Shown here one piece after another: positions 44,638-53,374 of a stretch of DNA of 64,000 bases (the first letter of the stretch is position 1; each line of letters opens with the position of its first letter). Source of the DNA: Betaproteobacteria bacterium (GTDB lineage Bacteria; Pseudomonadota; Gammaproteobacteria; Burkholderiales; Usitatibacteraceae); assembly GCA_016720925.1 (NCBI GenBank), contig JADKJR010000007.1, positions 124,001 through 188,000 of the forward strand, read 5' to 3'. A program made the position numbers and the translations under genes. The notes under the pieces were generated by a model. The model was not told the DNA's origin and searched no databases. It saw nothing but the letters and a program-made list of their open reading frames with translations.

Positions 44638-45481
44638 CGAAACGCATGTCGATGGCGGTCTTCTGGCCGCCCCATTCCACGTCCCCCTTGACAGTTACAG
44701 GATACATCAGCTTGACCGCCTGGGCACCGGGCACATTGGGAACGAGTGTGACTAAACGAGTTTGTCCCGGCAATATCGGCAACCCCTCCGGGATAAAATC
44801 GATTTGCCGGCCTTGCGGGCCTTGTGAATCCTTTCCGGTCAGGTATCCGGCAAGTCGTCCATGGGCGTTTCCGGTGTTGCTCACCTTCAACTGGGGGACA
44901 ACAACACCGTCATTTGTCCCGGTTCCGGCTTGAATGATCTCCAGCTGTGGCCGGGCATCGCCGACCATTGCGTAGACGATAACGCCGACTCGTCCACTGA
45001 CCGGGAAGCTGACCGGGCCTTCCGTTTTGATCACTTGCTCGAGACCTTCGATCATGATCGCAAAGCGGCATTCGGTAGCGGGTGTATTGGCCGGCGGCAA
45101 AATCTCGAAGCGGAAGCGAATCTTGGCGTTTCCGGCCAGGGTCAGCTCGCGCCGTTCCAGGGCCACCCAAGGGCGGCAGCTGTTCGGCACCAGCTCTTCG
45201 ATGAACACAGCGTTGCCATCGGGTGCGATCGACCAATCGTTGGTGTAAACGCGGTACTGGCCTGGCTGGTTCGCGACGTGCGTGATCTCGATAATTTGTC
45301 GCGTGGTCTTGCCGGGCTGAACGTTGACTTCAAATCGCGGCGGCGAAATAACGGCCGAGAAGCCTTGGGCGCGCGATGCCACCGGCGCGGCCAGTGCGGT
45401 GACTGCGCAAACAAACGCACCCACGAATTTCGCTTGCGACACGCCTGCACCGAAATTCAATTTAATCTCCCGAATCGACAT
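44546..45481 (-). CDS. Periplasmic pilus-assembly chaperone-like protein
   Basis: A 311-residue exported protein with a signal peptide (about 1-38, cleaving after SRAQG). FSAVISPPRFEVNVQPGKTTRQIIEITHVANQPGQYRVYTNDWSI, EELVPNSCRPWVALERRELTLAGNAKIRFRFEILPPANTPATECRFAIMIEG follow the immunoglobulin-like PapD/FimC superfamily in a non-classical branch, with two Cys (SCRPW, TECRF) that may form a disulfide. A C-terminal Ala/Lys-rich tail is extra. ATG 45481 is preceded by GGAG. Only 7 nt separate it from the upstream subunit gene. Confidence 0.78.
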   Translation of the reverse strand: MSIREIKLNFGAGVSQAKFVGAFVCAVTALAAPVASRAQGFSAVISPPRFEVNVQPGKTTRQIIEITHVANQPGQYRVYTNDWSIAPDGNAVFIEELVPNSCRPWVALERRELTLAGNAKIRFRFEILPPANTPATECRFAIMIEGLEQVIKTEGPVSFPVSGRVGVIVYAMVGDARPQLEIIQAGTGTNDGVVVPQLKVSNTGNAHGRLAGYLTGKDSQGPQGRQIDFIPEGLPILPGQTRLVTLVPNVPGAQAVKLMYPVTVKGDVEWGGQKTAIDMRFDAPVAKPAPIANKADSTAKAKILAPGAATK

Positions 45482-45488
45482 GCGTGCG

Positions 45489-46025
45489 TTACTCCACATC
45501 AATTTCAAAATGAAACCTGAGTTGCTGGGCACTGCTCAATCGCATGCCATCCGCCTCGATCTGCACGTCCAGTACATCCTCCATGCGGCGTTCACGAATG
45601 GGTCCGTTGTACATCAGGGCCCGGCCTCCTGCCAGCAGTTGTCCATCCAGCAACACGCCATGACTGCGCCAGATGATTTTTACCGTGCCGGTCGATTCAG
45701 TTGGCAGAACCATATAAATCCTGCCGGATTTTCCCAGCCATGGAGCGGTCGCCAGCCGCACGTTTACGCGCGTACGGCCAACAATGGCGTTGTCGCGATT
45801 CTTCGGTGTCACGGACCGCCAGGTCATTGCGGGCGTGCCGTCGAGTACCACGGTGGCGGAATCGTCGATCACGGCGGTTCCCGCGCGTTGAACGGGAAGC
45901 CCTGGCGCGGGGCTGGGACTGGCCGAATGCGACGAAACCACGGTAAATGCCGATACAAGCGAAATGAATAGCGTGGATCGCAGCGTGCTCAGTGAACGAG
46001 AAAAAACTTCAGGCGCAAAGTTCAC
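45489..46025 (-). CDS. Minor fibre subunit-like exported protein
   Basis: A 178-residue secreted protein with a signal peptide (about 14-36, STLFISLVSAFTVVSSHSA) and a beta-rich body ending in RLSSAQQLRFHFEIDVE, a terminal amphipathic strand as in fibre subunits. I recognise no family. It starts with GTG (46025), overlapping the TGA of the pilin-like gene before it, so expression should be coupled. A role as tip or anchor subunit is inferred only from position. Confidence 0.6.
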   Translation of the reverse strand: MNFAPEVFSRSLSTLRSTLFISLVSAFTVVSSHSASPSPAPGLPVQRAGTAVIDDSATVVLDGTPAMTWRSVTPKNRDNAIVGRTRVNVRLATAPWLGKSGRIYMVLPTESTGTVKIIWRSHGVLLDGQLLAGGRALMYNGPIRERRMEDVLDVQIEADGMRLSSAQQLRFHFEIDVE

Positions 46026-46657
46026 GGCGAGGCCAATGTATAGGTTGCCCGCCCGTTATACACGCCTGCCGCGACGAGGTTGGCATTGGCGTAGGTGAAC
46101 GTGTGGCAATTTTCGACGAAAGTGTTGGAGGTGATATTCCTCAAGAATAACGTCGCTCCGTTGAAAGTTCCCGCTGGAATATCCGCCGTCGCATTTCCGA
46201 GTGCGGTGCTGGTCCAGCTTATCTGCGTGAAGGGAAGCGTGTCCGTGCCGCTGGTCAGCGTCGCGGGCGTATTGACCTGGAGTCTTGCCACATTCGCCGT
46301 GGTGGCAGGTTCCCTGAAGTAGCCGCCGATGTAAACCTGATTCGGTGGTACGCAGACAGTGAAATTGTCAAACGGGCTATTTGCTTGCGTGCTATTGCTG
46401 GTCATTGCCTGGGCAGCGCCCGTACCGACCACCGCTGCAGGTACCGTGACACTTACCAGATTGATCGTGGCGTTCGCGGCATTAGTCGTCGAGTTGCCGA
46501 CGCCGAGATAGACCGTGCGCGCTCCCGGTGTAACCGTGAGTACCCAGGCTTCGCCGGCAATCGGATGGCAATATAGGAGTCCCGCGACCGACGCCCGCAG
46601 GATGTGGATGGCGTGGTTCCTCTGCTTTTTGTTGATCGTGCCGTCGCAATCAATCAT
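46022..46657 (-). CDS. Pilin-like exported protein 2
   Basis: A 211-residue exported protein. A hydrophobic leader (HILRASVAGLLYCHPIAGEA, about 17-37) precedes a Thr/Asn/Ala-rich beta body. It shares its plan with the neighbouring upstream pilin-like gene: an ATINLVSVTVPAAVVGTG segment near the start (compare ATIDLIDFTVPVANLGDG) and the end VYNGRATYTLASP (compare YGPTANGRVTYTASVL). Two Cys (FTVC, ENC) could form a disulfide, which the first pilin lacks. It lies downstream of a 12-bp stem-loop. Confidence 0.68.
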   Translation of the reverse strand: MIDCDGTINKKQRNHAIHILRASVAGLLYCHPIAGEAWVLTVTPGARTVYLGVGNSTTNAANATINLVSVTVPAAVVGTGAAQAMTSNSTQANSPFDNFTVCVPPNQVYIGGYFREPATTANVARLQVNTPATLTSGTDTLPFTQISWTSTALGNATADIPAGTFNGATLFLRNITSNTFVENCHTFTYANANLVAAGVYNGRATYTLASP

Positions 46658-46670
46658 CCCTGTTCCAATG

Positions 46671-46699
46671 ACAAATGCCAGCGCAGGGCTGGCATTTGT
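46671..46699 (-). terminator. Perfect 12-bp intercistronic stem-loop between pilin-like genes
   Basis: ACAAATGCCAGC (46671-46682) and GCTGGCATTTGT (46688-46699) pair perfectly around GCAGG. No U-tract follows on the minus strand, so it is more likely a partial terminator or mRNA-stabilising hairpin than a full stop. It sits between the first pilin-like gene and the rest of the operon, where fimbrial operons often use such hairpins to keep the major subunit transcript in excess. Confidence 0.75.
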
Positions 46700-46731
46700 G
46701 TGTGATGAATATTAAGAGCCCTGCAGCGATT

Positions 46732-47373
46732 CTACAAGACTGACGCCGTGTAGGTTACCCGTCCATTCGCCGTCGGGCCGTAGATGCCTGCCGGGTATGT
46801 GCCGGTGTTCAAGTAACTGAAGGTCCACGTCGAACCCACGTTTGTCACCTTGGCCACTGGGGCGGGCGCGAAGTTCGCGCTGGCGCCTGTGAGGGGCAAG
46901 GCAGCAATATGCGGGAATGTGTTGGCGAACGCCGGTGCCACCAGGGCCGAGTTAGCGATACCGATTTCAGACCACGGAATCGTATCGGTTGTGGCGTTCG
47001 TCAACGCTCCTGTCGTATTGGCGGTAAGTGTTACCACCCCCGCGTTGCTTCGCAGCAATGCCGTGACCGCGCCGCTGCCCAGATTGCCGCTGGCGAGTGT
47101 TGCCGCAATCGGCGTTCCATCACCGAGGTTCGCAACGGGAACGGTGAAGTCGATCAAATCGATGGTTGCATTCGCCGCCGCACCAAACAGGCCACCGGTG
47201 CCGACGCGCAGAAACAATACTTTCGGGATGGTGATCCTGAAATCCAGCCGTGCGTTCGCAGTCAGTGCGCCCGCGCCGGTCTGGGTGGATGATTCGGCAT
47301 TGGCGAGTATCGGCGTGGTAATCGCGGCGATTACCGATAAAGCGATAAGTGACTTGGAGACAGCGGTTTTCAT
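46732..47373 (-). CDS. Pilin-like exported protein 1 (probable major subunit)
   Basis: A 213-residue secreted protein with a classical signal peptide (KTAVSKSLIALSVIAAITTPILANAESS). The mature part is Ala/Thr/Asn-rich and Cys-free: LTANARLDFRITIPKVLFLRVGTG, ATIDLIDFTVPVANLGDGTP and a C-terminal YPAGIYGPTANGRVTYTASVL. ATG 47373 follows AAGGACGCC. It is the first gene of the operon and is followed by a stem-loop, which suggests the abundant subunit. Family assignment (fimbrial subunit-like, near DUF4402-type proteins) is by overall pattern and is not firm. Confidence 0.68.
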   Translation of the reverse strand: MKTAVSKSLIALSVIAAITTPILANAESSTQTGAGALTANARLDFRITIPKVLFLRVGTGGLFGAAANATIDLIDFTVPVANLGDGTPIAATLASGNLGSGAVTALLRSNAGVVTLTANTTGALTNATTDTIPWSEIGIANSALVAPAFANTFPHIAALPLTGASANFAPAPVAKVTNVGSTWTFSYLNTGTYPAGIYGPTANGRVTYTASVL

Positions 47374-47440
47374 GAGGCGTCCTTTCGGGGATGAAATTAT
47401 TTCTGACAGAACGGAGTGTTGCATGCGTTCCGGAAAACTT

Positions 47441-47482
47441 TAGTGAGGGAATTCACTATTTGGTGTCAAACATTGTGAATTC
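47441..47482 (-). promoter_or_regulatory. Candidate sigma-70 promoter and operator dyad of the fibre operon
   Basis: On the minus strand TTGACA (47464-47469) is 17 nt from TCACTA (47441-47446), a weak -10. The -35 box is bracketed by a perfect inverted repeat, GAATTCAC at 47449-47456 and GTGAATTC at 47475-47482, spaced by 18 nt, so a dimeric regulator bound there would overlap the promoter. The start codon of pilin 1 is about 70 nt downstream. Confidence 0.5.
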
Positions 47483-47792
47483 ATCCCCCCGCTAATTACG
47501 ATTCATGTGCCAGTGGACCATGATTGGCCGCAGTTACATAATGTAGAATATCACAAAAGGCGTGCAAGTTTATGATAATTAATATTAATTGATCTTAATC
47601 AAAAGCTGACTTCGGACATGGTTTGTGCACGTGTTTCAAGGACCGCTGTACGCAAGCGATCGACGAGGCCACTAGTTCCCGGTAAGGGTTTGGCCTAGTA
47701 ACAGGCAGTTGTCTTCGGGGCTGTCGCGAAAACTAGGTCTAACAGGCGATTCGTACGGGGTCAATTCGTGCATCATTGCCAAGCACAAATAG
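47483..47792. other. Intergenic region upstream of the fibre operon
   Basis: About 310 bp between the fibre promoter region and the end of dsbB. It contains an AT-rich stretch (47560-47605, with TTAATATTAATTGATCTTAA, partly palindromic) in an otherwise GC-rich genome. I see no ORF of protein character and no tRNA. It could bind nucleoid proteins and take part in control of the fibre operon, but nothing proves it. Confidence 0.5.
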
Positions 47793-48299
47793 TCAGGCGT
47801 TGGACTTCTGTCGAATGGAGGCGAGCATTGCCAAAGTAATCAGTGCCAGGAAGGTCGCAAAGGAGACAAGCGCCCATTGCGGCGCGTGAAGTCCAAAAAT
47901 CGGTGGGTATTTATCAGCGCAGCCACCATTGGCAAAGAAGTATTCGGGCCACCAGTTCGCGAATGGCAATCCGTTGACGAATTCACCAATCGGATCTGCG
48001 AGGCACGAGGTCATCGATGGCCCTTTGGTGACCTGCCAGACAGCAAGGCCGATTCCGGCGCTGGCGATAAGATCGGCGATCGCGGCGTATACGAGCGTCC
48101 CCATACGCTGGGGGCCGTGCACGGCTGCCAGGAGGCAAACAAACGCCAACGCCATGAACGCGTATCTTTGCAGGATGCAAAGCGGGCAGGGCTGTTGCCG
48201 ACCAGGCCCATATTGCATATACCAGCCCGTGACAAGCATTCCAACGCATACGATGCCGATGATCGCGAAAACGAAGCGCGGCGTGAGTATTTTTGGCAT
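47793..48299 (-). CDS. dsbB: Disulfide bond formation protein DsbB
   Basis: Inner-membrane quinone reductase that reoxidises DsbA. The 168 residues span four helices. The first Cys pair CPLC (in QQPCPLCILQRYAFM, about 38-41) and the second pair, Cys in MTSCLADP and Cys in NGGCADKYPP, are all present, as are the quinone-contact Arg in QRYA and the loop NGLPFANWWPEYFFANGG. It is adjacent to a fibre operon whose chaperone and second pilin contain paired cysteines, and it lies 12 nt downstream of the glutamate dehydrogenase stop on the same strand. Confidence 0.93.
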   Translation of the reverse strand: MPKILTPRFVFAIIGIVCVGMLVTGWYMQYGPGRQQPCPLCILQRYAFMALAFVCLLAAVHGPQRMGTLVYAAIADLIASAGIGLAVWQVTKGPSMTSCLADPIGEFVNGLPFANWWPEYFFANGGCADKYPPIFGLHAPQWALVSFATFLALITLAMLASIRQKSNA

Positions 48300-48311
48300 G
48301 TAGTGTGGACG

Positions 48312-51300
48312 TTATGCGAGCATCCGAAGTTCCCGCAACAGGACGGAAAGCATCGCAAGATCGCATGTACGCGCCGATTTCAGGTCGGCCATTACTTCAC
48401 GCATGTGAGCCAGGGCTTTTTCGTGATGGGCTTCCCAGGTGGCGATGAGTTTCAGCGGATCCTCGACCGAAGGCGACAACTTCAGAACGCAAGAAGTCAG
48501 TTGGCCCTGCAAGTTGGCCAAATCATCGCGCATCGCCGCGCGCGCCATGGCACGCCAATGTGTGTCAGACGGCAGGGCGGTAACTTGCCCGGCAATCCAG
48601 CGCATGTCGAGTTTCCCTGCCAGCGCAAAATAGACCTGTGCCGCCAGTTCCACGGCGCGATTGAGTTTCTTTGCGTTCTCGACGATGTCGAGTACGGAAT
48701 ACATCGCATCAAGACGCGCGACTTCACTGGCAAGTGTCGCGGGAACGCCTTGCGCGGCAACCTGTGATTCCCGCGCCTTGAGCGCGGCAAGATCCTGTGG
48801 CGCAAGAAACTCGGGAAGGCGCTTGCTGATCGTGGCCACCCCCGGCGCAAAGTACTGCAATACGTCCGCGATGGGCATGCGCTCGGCGCGGCGGCGCAAG
48901 AACCAAAGCGTGGCGCGCAAGACTAGCCTGCCGGCGTCAATCAGCATTTCGGATTGCGCGGCAGCGGATACCTTGTTATCGAGTGCGTCAACGGCGTCCC
49001 AAAGGTCACCGACGCGGAATACGTCCCGCGTGAGGATATAGCAGCGCACCACCTCAGCTGCGGTCGCGCCAGCTTCCTCTTGCATGCGATGCACGAATAC
49101 GCTGCCGGTCCTGTTTATCGTACTGTTGGCGATTTCGGTTGCGATGATCTCGCGCTTGAGAGGATGCCTTGGCATCACATCGGCAAATTTCTCCTGTAGC
49201 GCTGTTGGAAAGTAGGTGACGAGCGAGTGCGCGACGTATTCGTCGTCGATCAGATTCGATGCCACCAGATCGTCAAACAATTCCATCTTGCTGTATGCCA
49301 GGAGCACCGCTCGCTCGGGCGCGGTCAATCCCTGTTTTTTCGCTTTGCGCTCGGCAATTTCCTCGTCGGAAGGAAGGAATTCAACTTTGCGATTCAGCCG
49401 CCCGGTCTTTTCCTGATGGCGCATGAAACGCGCCTGGGCATCAAGCAGTTTTTCAGCATTCACGCCAGAAACGGATAGCGATTGGGTCTGAAAATAATTA
49501 TCTTTCAACACCAATTGGCCGACTTCATCGGTCATCGTGGCCAGTAGTGCGTTTCGATCTTTTTCGGCGAGCTTGCCAGCGTCGATCACCGCACTCAACA
49601 GGATCTTGATATTGACTTCATGATCTGAACAGTCGACGCCGCCGGAGTTATCGATGGCGTCGGTATAGATGCACCCACCGTTCTGCGCGTATTCCACGCG
49701 GCCCAGTTGTGTGAATCCCAGGTTGCCGCCTTCCGCAACCACCTTGCAGCGCAGTTCATTGCCGTTGACCCGCAAGGCGTCGGTTGCGCGATCTCCCACT
49801 TCGGCCTGCGACTGGTAGCTCGCCTTTACATAGGTACCAATACCGCCGTTGTAGAAGAGGTCGACTGGCGCTTTCAGAATGGCGCGCATCAATTCAACCG
49901 GCGTCATCGCGTTAATTGACGGATCGATGCCAAGCGATGTCTTGACTTCGGGCGTCAGCGCAATCGTCTTGGCGCCACGCGGATGAATGCCCCCACCGGT
50001 TGAGATCAGCGTGACATTGAAGTCCTCCCAACTCGAGCGCGGCAGGTTGAACATTCGCTCGCGTTCCTTGAAGGACTTGGCCGCGTCCGGATTCGGATCG
50101 AGGAAGATATGCCGGTGGTCAAACGCGGCAACCAGGCGAATATGTTCGGATAACAACATGCCGTTACCGAAAACGTCACCAGACATGTCGCCGACGCCGA
50201 CCACCGTGAAGTCGGTCGTTTGAGTATTGAGGCCAGCCGGTTCACCCTTTCCGACTTCCCGGAAATGACGCTTGACACTTTCCCATGCGCCTTTCGCCGT
50301 GATACCCATTTTCTTGTGGTCGTAACCCGCCGAGCCCCCAGAGGCAAATGCATCCGCCAGCCAATGCCCGTACTCGATGCTGATCGCATTCGCATAGTCA
50401 GAGAACGTTGCGGTACCTTTGTCGGCGGCCACCACCAAATAAGGATCATCCGCATCGTGGCGAACCACGCCCCGCGGCGGTACGACCTTGCCTTTTACCA
50501 GGTTGTCAGTCAGGTCAAGCAATCCACGCAGGAAAGTCTGATAGCAGGCGATACCCTCCTTCATGTACGCCTCGCGATCGGTAGCAGGCGGCGCGGCCTT
50601 CAACACAAATCCACCCTTCGACCCCACCGGCACGATGACCGCGTTTTTTACCATCTGCGCTTTCATCAGGCCCAGCACTTCGGTCCGGTAATCTTCGGGG
50701 CGGTCTGACCAGCGCAGTCCCCCGCGCGCGACCTTTCCGCCACGAAGGTGTATACCTTCAACCCGCGGCGAGTACACGAAAATCTCAAACAATGGTCGTG
50801 GCGCGGGAAGTTCAGGCACCTTTGCCGAGTCCAATTTAAAAGAGACGTAACTCTTCCTTTTCCCTGCAGGGTCAGGTTGGTAGTAATTCGTGCGCACAGT
50901 TGCCTGCATGACGGCAAGGATGCGCCGAAGGATGCGGTCTTCGTCGGCATTCGCGACTTTATCCAGCGCATTTTCGATGCCCGTTACGCCAGCTCTGTCG
51001 TTGACGGTGCGATTGTTTTCAAGCGCCGGATCGAAGCGCGAATGAAATAGTGAGACCAGCTTGCAGGTGATATCTGCGTGCCTGGCAAGCGTGTTCTCGA
51101 TGTATTGCTGGCTGAATGTGAAGCCGGTTTGCTTCAAGTACTTCGCATATGCCCGCAGCATGACGATTTCATCGGACGCAAGTCCTGCCGCCAGCGTCAG
51201 GCGGTTGAAGCCATCATTCTCGATTTCCCTGGCCCATATGCGCGAAAACGCGTTCTCGAATTTCAGCTTGACGTCATCAAGCTGGAACGCGACATCGACC

Positions 51301-53153
51301 GGGGACAATTCGAAATCGTGGATATACACGGCAGGTGCGTCATGGCGCTCGATCACATATGAGCGTTCGCCCTCGACGCGCACCCCCATGTTTTCCAGCA
51401 TCGGCAAGGAACCGGAAAGCGGTACTGGCTTGGCAAGATGATAGAGGCGAAATCCCAAGGCGTGATCCGCGGATTCGCCGGGCTGCCGATAAAGCGTCAT
51501 TGCGATGGGCTTGTCCGCCGTCATCGACTTGGCCGCGATAAAATCCGCCACCGCTTGGTCGGGACCGGTGTCCTCGGTATAGGCGGCAGGGAAGGGCCGC
51601 ACAAAATCGCGGCGCGCATCGTTTGCCACGCCTTCGCCTGCAGTCTGGATCAGCCGCTCAAATACGCCATCTTCCCACCGCCGCACGGCAGCCACAACTT
51701 GCGCTTCCAGCGCCTTGAGATCAAATGCCGGTTCGGCCGCCGGTGCGGTGCGCACCAGCATATGGATGCGGGCCAGCACCGATTCCGAAAGCTGAACATT
51801 GAATTCCGTGCTGGTGCCGTTGAACGCGCGTTTGAGAATTTCCTGGAGCTTAAGGCGTACCTCGGTGTTATAGTTTTCGCGCGGCAGGTAAATCAGGCAT
51901 GAATAGAAACGGGCAAAAATGTCGCGCCGAACAAACAGCTTGGTCCTGGCGCGCTCGCCTAGCCGCAGCACCCCTGTGGCGGTATCGAACAGCTCATCGT
52001 CACCAATCTGGAACAATTCATCGCGCGGCCATTTTTCCAGAATCGAATACAGGTTCTTGCCGTCGTGACTGGAATGCGGAAACCCCGCGCGATCCATGAC
52101 CCGCTGGATTTTCTGCCGGAGGAGCGGAATCTGTTGCGGATTGGCGTGATAAGTCGCGGAGGTATAGAGGCCGATGAAACGGCGTTCGCCGATCACTTTT
52201 CCCTTTTCGTCGAAGCGCTTCACGCCAATGTAATCAAGGTAGCCGGAACGATGCACCGTGGCGCGGGAGTTGGCCTTCGTCAGTGCCAACAACGTCGGTT
52301 TACGTGCCAACGCACGCAGCGCCGCGGGTAACTCGTTAAAACTCTGCGAGACGCCGCCGAGCTTTGGTTCGCGCAAGATGCCCAGTCCCGAGTTGGGAAC
52401 AATCTTGAGAATGTCTGCACCGTCTGTTTCCGCAAGGTCATATTCACGGTAGCCCAGAAAGGTGAAGTGGCTGTCACCTGCCCAGGTCAGGAAAGCCCTG
52501 GCTTCATCCAGCTCTTCCAGCGGAACCGACTTTGCCGCGCCGCCCATGGCACCAATGGTTTCAGTTACTTTGCCCAACATCTTCGGCCAGTCCTCGACGA
52601 CGGCGCGGACATCGCTCAATACCGTGACGAGGCCATCGCCAAGCGCCTTTAATCTAGCCACATCCGTAATGCGCTCAGTCTCGACATGAATCCAGGATTC
52701 GAGCTTTTCGCCATCGTGCGCATCATTCAGGCTGCTCAACGCGCCGTGGACATCGCGAGCCACGCTGAACAGCGGATGAATGATGAGATGCGCGGCGATG
52801 CCTTGGCGGTTAATCTCCATGGCGATCGAATCGACCAGGAACGGCATATCGTCGTTGACGAATTCGATCACCGTGCAGCCGGCTTCCCAGCCGTGTTCGG
52901 CAAGTGTGGGATTGAAGATGCGCATTTTCGGGGCGCCGGACTGGAATGCCTGTCCGAAACCAAAATGGGCGAGTGTGAGCGCGCTCCATGACACCGCATC
53001 GCGTGCCAGCAAATCGTCGGCATCCACGCCACTGCAGTACTTGGTTGCAAATGTCTGCGCGTATTCGCGTTGCGCCGCAGGTGCCTTGGCGGCTATTTGT
53101 TTGGCAATTTCTGCGAGGAGGGCGATTTTTCTTTTTTCTGCCTGGGTTGGCAT
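48312..53153 (-). CDS. NAD-specific glutamate dehydrogenase, large (GDH180) type
   Basis: Oxidative deamination of glutamate to 2-oxoglutarate with NAD+. The 1,613 residues are intact and of the usual length for the 180-kDa class. The N-terminal regulatory region has ACT-like parts (DDMPFLVDSIAMEINRQG). The catalytic region contains RVEGIHLRGGKVARGGLRWSDRPEDYRTEVLGLMKAQMVKNAVIVPVGSKGGF, where the lysines are the substrate and catalytic residues, and VVGVGDMSGDVFGNGMLLS. A C-terminal helical domain follows. It probably supplies carbon from amino acids. A candidate TATAAT lies 34 nt before its ATG. Confidence 0.95.
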   Translation of the reverse strand: MPTQAEKRKIALLAEIAKQIAAKAPAAQREYAQTFATKYCSGVDADDLLARDAVSWSALTLAHFGFGQAFQSGAPKMRIFNPTLAEHGWEAGCTVIEFVNDDMPFLVDSIAMEINRQGIAAHLIIHPLFSVARDVHGALSSLNDAHDGEKLESWIHVETERITDVARLKALGDGLVTVLSDVRAVVEDWPKMLGKVTETIGAMGGAAKSVPLEELDEARAFLTWAGDSHFTFLGYREYDLAETDGADILKIVPNSGLGILREPKLGGVSQSFNELPAALRALARKPTLLALTKANSRATVHRSGYLDYIGVKRFDEKGKVIGERRFIGLYTSATYHANPQQIPLLRQKIQRVMDRAGFPHSSHDGKNLYSILEKWPRDELFQIGDDELFDTATGVLRLGERARTKLFVRRDIFARFYSCLIYLPRENYNTEVRLKLQEILKRAFNGTSTEFNVQLSESVLARIHMLVRTAPAAEPAFDLKALEAQVVAAVRRWEDGVFERLIQTAGEGVANDARRDFVRPFPAAYTEDTGPDQAVADFIAAKSMTADKPIAMTLYRQPGESADHALGFRLYHLAKPVPLSGSLPMLENMGVRVEGERSYVIERHDAPAVYIHDFELSPVDVAFQLDDVKLKFENAFSRIWAREIENDGFNRLTLAAGLASDEIVMLRAYAKYLKQTGFTFSQQYIENTLARHADITCKLVSLFHSRFDPALENNRTVNDRAGVTGIENALDKVANADEDRILRRILAVMQATVRTNYYQPDPAGKRKSYVSFKLDSAKVPELPAPRPLFEIFVYSPRVEGIHLRGGKVARGGLRWSDRPEDYRTEVLGLMKAQMVKNAVIVPVGSKGGFVLKAAPPATDREAYMKEGIACYQTFLRGLLDLTDNLVKGKVVPPRGVVRHDADDPYLVVAADKGTATFSDYANAISIEYGHWLADAFASGGSAGYDHKKMGITAKGAWESVKRHFREVGKGEPAGLNTQTTDFTVVGVGDMSGDVFGNGMLLSEHIRLVAAFDHRHIFLDPNPDAAKSFKERERMFNLPRSSWEDFNVTLISTGGGIHPRGAKTIALTPEVKTSLGIDPSINAMTPVELMRAILKAPVDLFYNGGIGTYVKASYQSQAEVGDRATDALRVNGNELRCKVVAEGGNLGFTQLGRVEYAQNGGCIYTDAIDNSGGVDCSDHEVNIKILLSAVIDAGKLAEKDRNALLATMTDEVGQLVLKDNYFQTQSLSVSGVNAEKLLDAQARFMRHQEKTGRLNRKVEFLPSDEEIAERKAKKQGLTAPERAVLLAYSKMELFDDLVASNLIDDEYVAHSLVTYFPTALQEKFADVMPRHPLKREIIATEIANSTINRTGSVFVHRMQEEAGATAAEVVRCYILTRDVFRVGDLWDAVDALDNKVSAAAQSEMLIDAGRLVLRATLWFLRRRAERMPIADVLQYFAPGVATISKRLPEFLAPQDLAALKARESQVAAQGVPATLASEVARLDAMYSVLDIVENAKKLNRAVELAAQVYFALAGKLDMRWIAGQVTALPSDTHWRAMARAAMRDDLANLQGQLTSCVLKLSPSVEDPLKLIATWEAHHEKALAHMREVMADLKSARTCDLAMLSVLLRELRMLA

Positions 53154-53186
53154 GGTTGTTTCCCGACGTTGTTTTGATAGACAAGA

Positions 53187-53192
53187 ATTATA
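53187..53192 (-). promoter_or_regulatory. Candidate -10 box for glutamate dehydrogenase
   Basis: On the minus strand GCATATAATTC contains a perfect TATAAT, 34 nt upstream of the ATG at 53153. No convincing -35 is 16-18 nt before it, so the call is weak. Confidence 0.35.
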
Positions 53193-53374
53193 TGCCCGTC
53201 GGTGGGTGCAGGATTTTCAGCAAGCAATGCCTTAATTGCGCGAAATGCAGATTGCCGTCCCGGCAGGATGCAAAACTCACTCAGGAAATTCAAAAAAAGA
53301 ACAGCGATATCGCAAAAGTTGGAGGGCGCAACCAAGTCCGCGCGGGGACGACGTGGACCTCGCAAAAGTTGGCG

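Noticed and set aside
47877..48767. 296-codon open frame antisense to dsbB and the glutamate dehydrogenase gene
   Set aside because: It lies opposite two well-supported genes and gives a His/Arg/Gln-rich sequence with no family pattern. It is a high-GC shadow.
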